DNA from: CAZFIO01 sp964519585
GTDB taxonomy: Bacteria > Bacillota > Clostridia > Tissierellales > Tissierellaceae
Direction: 5' to 3'
Assembly: GCA_964519585.1 (NCBI GenBank)
Contig: CAZFIO010000042.1
Location: forward strand, 1-14,083
DNA length: 14,083 nucleotides
The notes below the pieces were generated by a model. That model did no database searches. It worked only from the letters and a program-made list of their open reading frames with translations, and was not told the origin of the DNA. Within the stretch, counting starts at the first letter, position 1. Every line of letters begins with the position of its first letter. Of the stretch, positions 12,733 to 14,083 are shown piece after piece. The translations under genes were made by a program, and so were the position numbers.

Positions 12733-13938
12733 ATGAGAAAAGGAAAACTGAGCTTAGGCGATAAAATACTTATAGGTATGGTTCTAGGAGCAATTACTGG
12801 AATAATTATTGGTCCAAAAATTGTAAGCATCTCCCTTGTGGGTGATATATTTCTCCGCCTACTTAGGATGAATGTGGTTCCCCTTATCTTTACTAATGTT
12901 GTCTTGGCTGTTGCCAGCATGGGTGATGTGAAACGTCTGGGTAAGGTGGGACTAAAAATGACTGCTATGTTTATGGCTACAACCTTTATAGCGGGTGCCA
13001 TTGGATTGACCCTAGGACTTCTAGTAAAGCCTGGTCTAGGTTTCCTAATGGAGGGCTTGGGGGATCTAGTCCAAACAAATACACCAAGTCTTAGTGAAAC
13101 TATACTAGGATTTTTCCCTGTAAATATTATGGAGTCATTCTCCCAGGGAAATATGCTACAAATAATCACCTTTGCCCTTATATCTGGTGTTGCTATTATA
13201 CTTTTATCTAATAATGATAGGGAAAGGATCCTAGATTCACTAGGCCTCTTTTCCAGATTCTTAATGTCAATTTTAAAGATTGTAATGGAGTTTACCCCCT
13301 ATGGGGTCTTTGCCCTTATGGCAAATACAACTGGTCTTTATGGGTCCAGTGTTTTTGGCCCCTTGGGTAAATTTATTATAAGCATGTACTTAGGCCTTGC
13401 CCTTCATGCCTTTCTTATATACGGAGGCCTATATTATTTCTCAACAAGGAAAAATCCTTTTATCTTTCTTAAGGAGATAGCACCCATATGGACAACAAGT
13501 ATGGCTACCTGCTCTTCTGCAGCCACCCTACCAGTTTCCATGGAAATATGTAAGAATAAACTTAAATTAAAAGAAGATATAGTAGGACTTACTATACCCA
13601 TAGGTGCCACAATGAATATGAATGGTAATGGAGTTTGGTATGGGGTGGTAACTGCCTTTGTTGCGCAGATAATGGGATTTGACATGTCCCTCTATCAAAT
13701 GGGAATGGCAATTTTCACTGGTCTCCTTATGACCCTAGGAGCCCCTGGAATCCCAGGAGGTATCTTTGTTGCTACCACTGTATTTTTATCAACCCTAGGC
13801 TTTCCTATAGAATTTGTAGGACTTCTAGGAGGAATTTTCAGAATAATAGATATAGGTCTAACTGCAGTAAATGTGGTAGGCTCAGTAGTAATAGCAACGG
13901 TACTAGATGCAGGGGAGAAGAAGACAGTGAATAGTTAA
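12733..13938 (+). CDS. DAACS-family (GltP/GltT-like) amino-acid or dicarboxylate symporter, divergent at ion and substrate sites
   Basis: This membrane transporter of the glutamate-transporter fold moves an organic substrate with cations. The 401-residue protein has the family elements in order: MNVVPLIFTNVV (46-57), the hairpin-1 serine region SMATCSSAATLPVS (256-269), the unwound helix GATMNMNGN (291-299), hairpin 2 with GAPGIPGG (336-343), and the last helix DIGLTAVNVVGS (373-384). Compared with Gltph, Asp312 is Asn297, the substrate-binding Arg397 is Leu376 and the sodium ligand Asp405 is Ser384. Acidic substrates and the usual sodium coupling are therefore doubtful. The frame is open 18 codons further upstream. 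The ATG at 12733 has GGGG seven bases upstream and fits the family N-terminus, so I use it. No terminator is visible after it. Confidence 0.9.
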   Translation: MRKGKLSLGDKILIGMVLGAITGIIIGPKIVSISLVGDIFLRLLRMNVVPLIFTNVVLAVASMGDVKRLGKVGLKMTAMFMATTFIAGAIGLTLGLLVKPGLGFLMEGLGDLVQTNTPSLSETILGFFPVNIMESFSQGNMLQIITFALISGVAIILLSNNDRERILDSLGLFSRFLMSILKIVMEFTPYGVFALMANTTGLYGSSVFGPLGKFIISMYLGLALHAFLIYGGLYYFSTRKNPFIFLKEIAPIWTTSMATCSSAATLPVSMEICKNKLKLKEDIVGLTIPIGATMNMNGNGVWYGVVTAFVAQIMGFDMSLYQMGMAIFTGLLMTLGAPGIPGGIFVATTVFLSTLGFPIEFVGLLGGIFRIIDIGLTAVNVVGSVVIATVLDAGEKKTVNS

Positions 13939-13957
13939 TAGTAAACAGTGAATAGTT
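13924..13957 (+). repeat. Short direct repeat overlapping the transporter stop codon
   Basis: ACAGTGAATAGTT occurs at 13924-13936 and again at 13945-13957, separated by AATAGTAA. The first copy encodes the last residues (TVNS) and supplies the first base of the stop codon, which suggests local duplication at the gene end. Similar AGTGAATAG-type intergenic strings are common in Clostridia as far as I recall. Confidence 0.6.
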
Positions 13958-14028
13958 GTTAGGGCCTAAGACACTGTGTACAATTTCCTTTTCTTTATGC
14001 TTTCAATTTAGCCTTCCAGGTCTTTACA

Positions 14029-14083
14029 ATTGCTTGACTATTGCTTGACTATTGCTTGACTATTGCTTGACTATTGCTTGACT
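14029..14083 (+). repeat. Tandem array of an 11-bp unit running off the window
   Basis: Five perfect head-to-tail copies of ATTGCTTGACT fill the last 55 bases with no mismatch and no spacer. The array is cut by the window edge, so its length is unknown. It begins 90 bases after the transporter stop codon. The region between (13958-14028) contains no recognisable gene, promoter or terminator. Confidence 0.95.

Noticed and set aside
12729..13169. Minus-strand open frame of 146 codons opposite the transporter gene
   Set aside because: It is the antisense shadow of a clearly recognisable DAACS coding sequence, with no ribosome-binding site or family resemblance.
14029..14083. Tandem repeats considered as a CRISPR array
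   Set aside because: The units are 11 bp with no spacers, unlike the 23-37 bp repeats separated by unique spacers.

Overview
The window is AT-rich with frequent AGG (Arg), ATA (Ile) and CTA (Leu) codons. It carries AGGAGG-type ribosome-binding sites, lipoproteins with Gram-positive lipoboxes, DUF4179/DUF4358 proteins and PrsA. This points to a low-GC Gram-positive anaerobe of the class Clostridia (possibly Tissierellia; the family-level guess is inference). Gene order is dense, and nearly everything from 144 to 10588 is on the minus strand.

Reading the minus strand in the direction of transcription (right to left): (1) 10588 to 6341 is a compact operon. It encodes an ECF sigma factor, an overlapping single-pass anti-sigma-like protein, a DUF4358 lipoprotein, an MBOAT O-acyltransferase and a DHHW/AlgX-like partner. 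An ECF-type promoter motif (TGTAAC-N16-CGAA) upstream of the sigma gene suggests autoregulation. The likely job is envelope-stress-controlled O-acetylation of a surface polymer. (2) 6237 to 5605 is an unrecognised membrane-anchored protein with its own promoter, ending in a 17-bp perfect hairpin. (3) 5532 to 3679 is a two-gene unit of intramembrane proteases, a CPBP glutamic protease and an M50 zinc metalloprotease. (4) 3674 to 3168 is a RAYT/Y1 (HUH) transposase gene containing two GC-rich REP-like palindromes in opposite orientation within its reading frame; it ends in its own terminator. (5) 3081 to 1245 is a second ECF sigma factor with a DUF4179 membrane anti-sigma factor. (6) 1028 to 144 is a PrsA-type foldase lipoprotein with a GAAA-tetraloop terminator.

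The right part changes orientation. A plus-strand M20 amidohydrolase (10798-12000) converges on a minus-strand DJ-1/PfpI protein (12041-12604), with a bidirectional terminator between them. A plus-strand DAACS-type transporter (12733-13938) is divergent from DJ-1. This transporter has lost several residues that bind sodium or acidic substrate in characterised members. The window ends inside five perfect copies of an 11-bp tandem repeat.

Taken together, the minus-strand block looks like an envelope-stress and surface-maintenance neighbourhood: two sigma/anti-sigma pairs, two intramembrane proteases of kinds able to process membrane proteins, a polymer-modification pair, and a secretion foldase. 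A functional link between the proteases and the anti-sigma factors is inference from proximity and family knowledge only.
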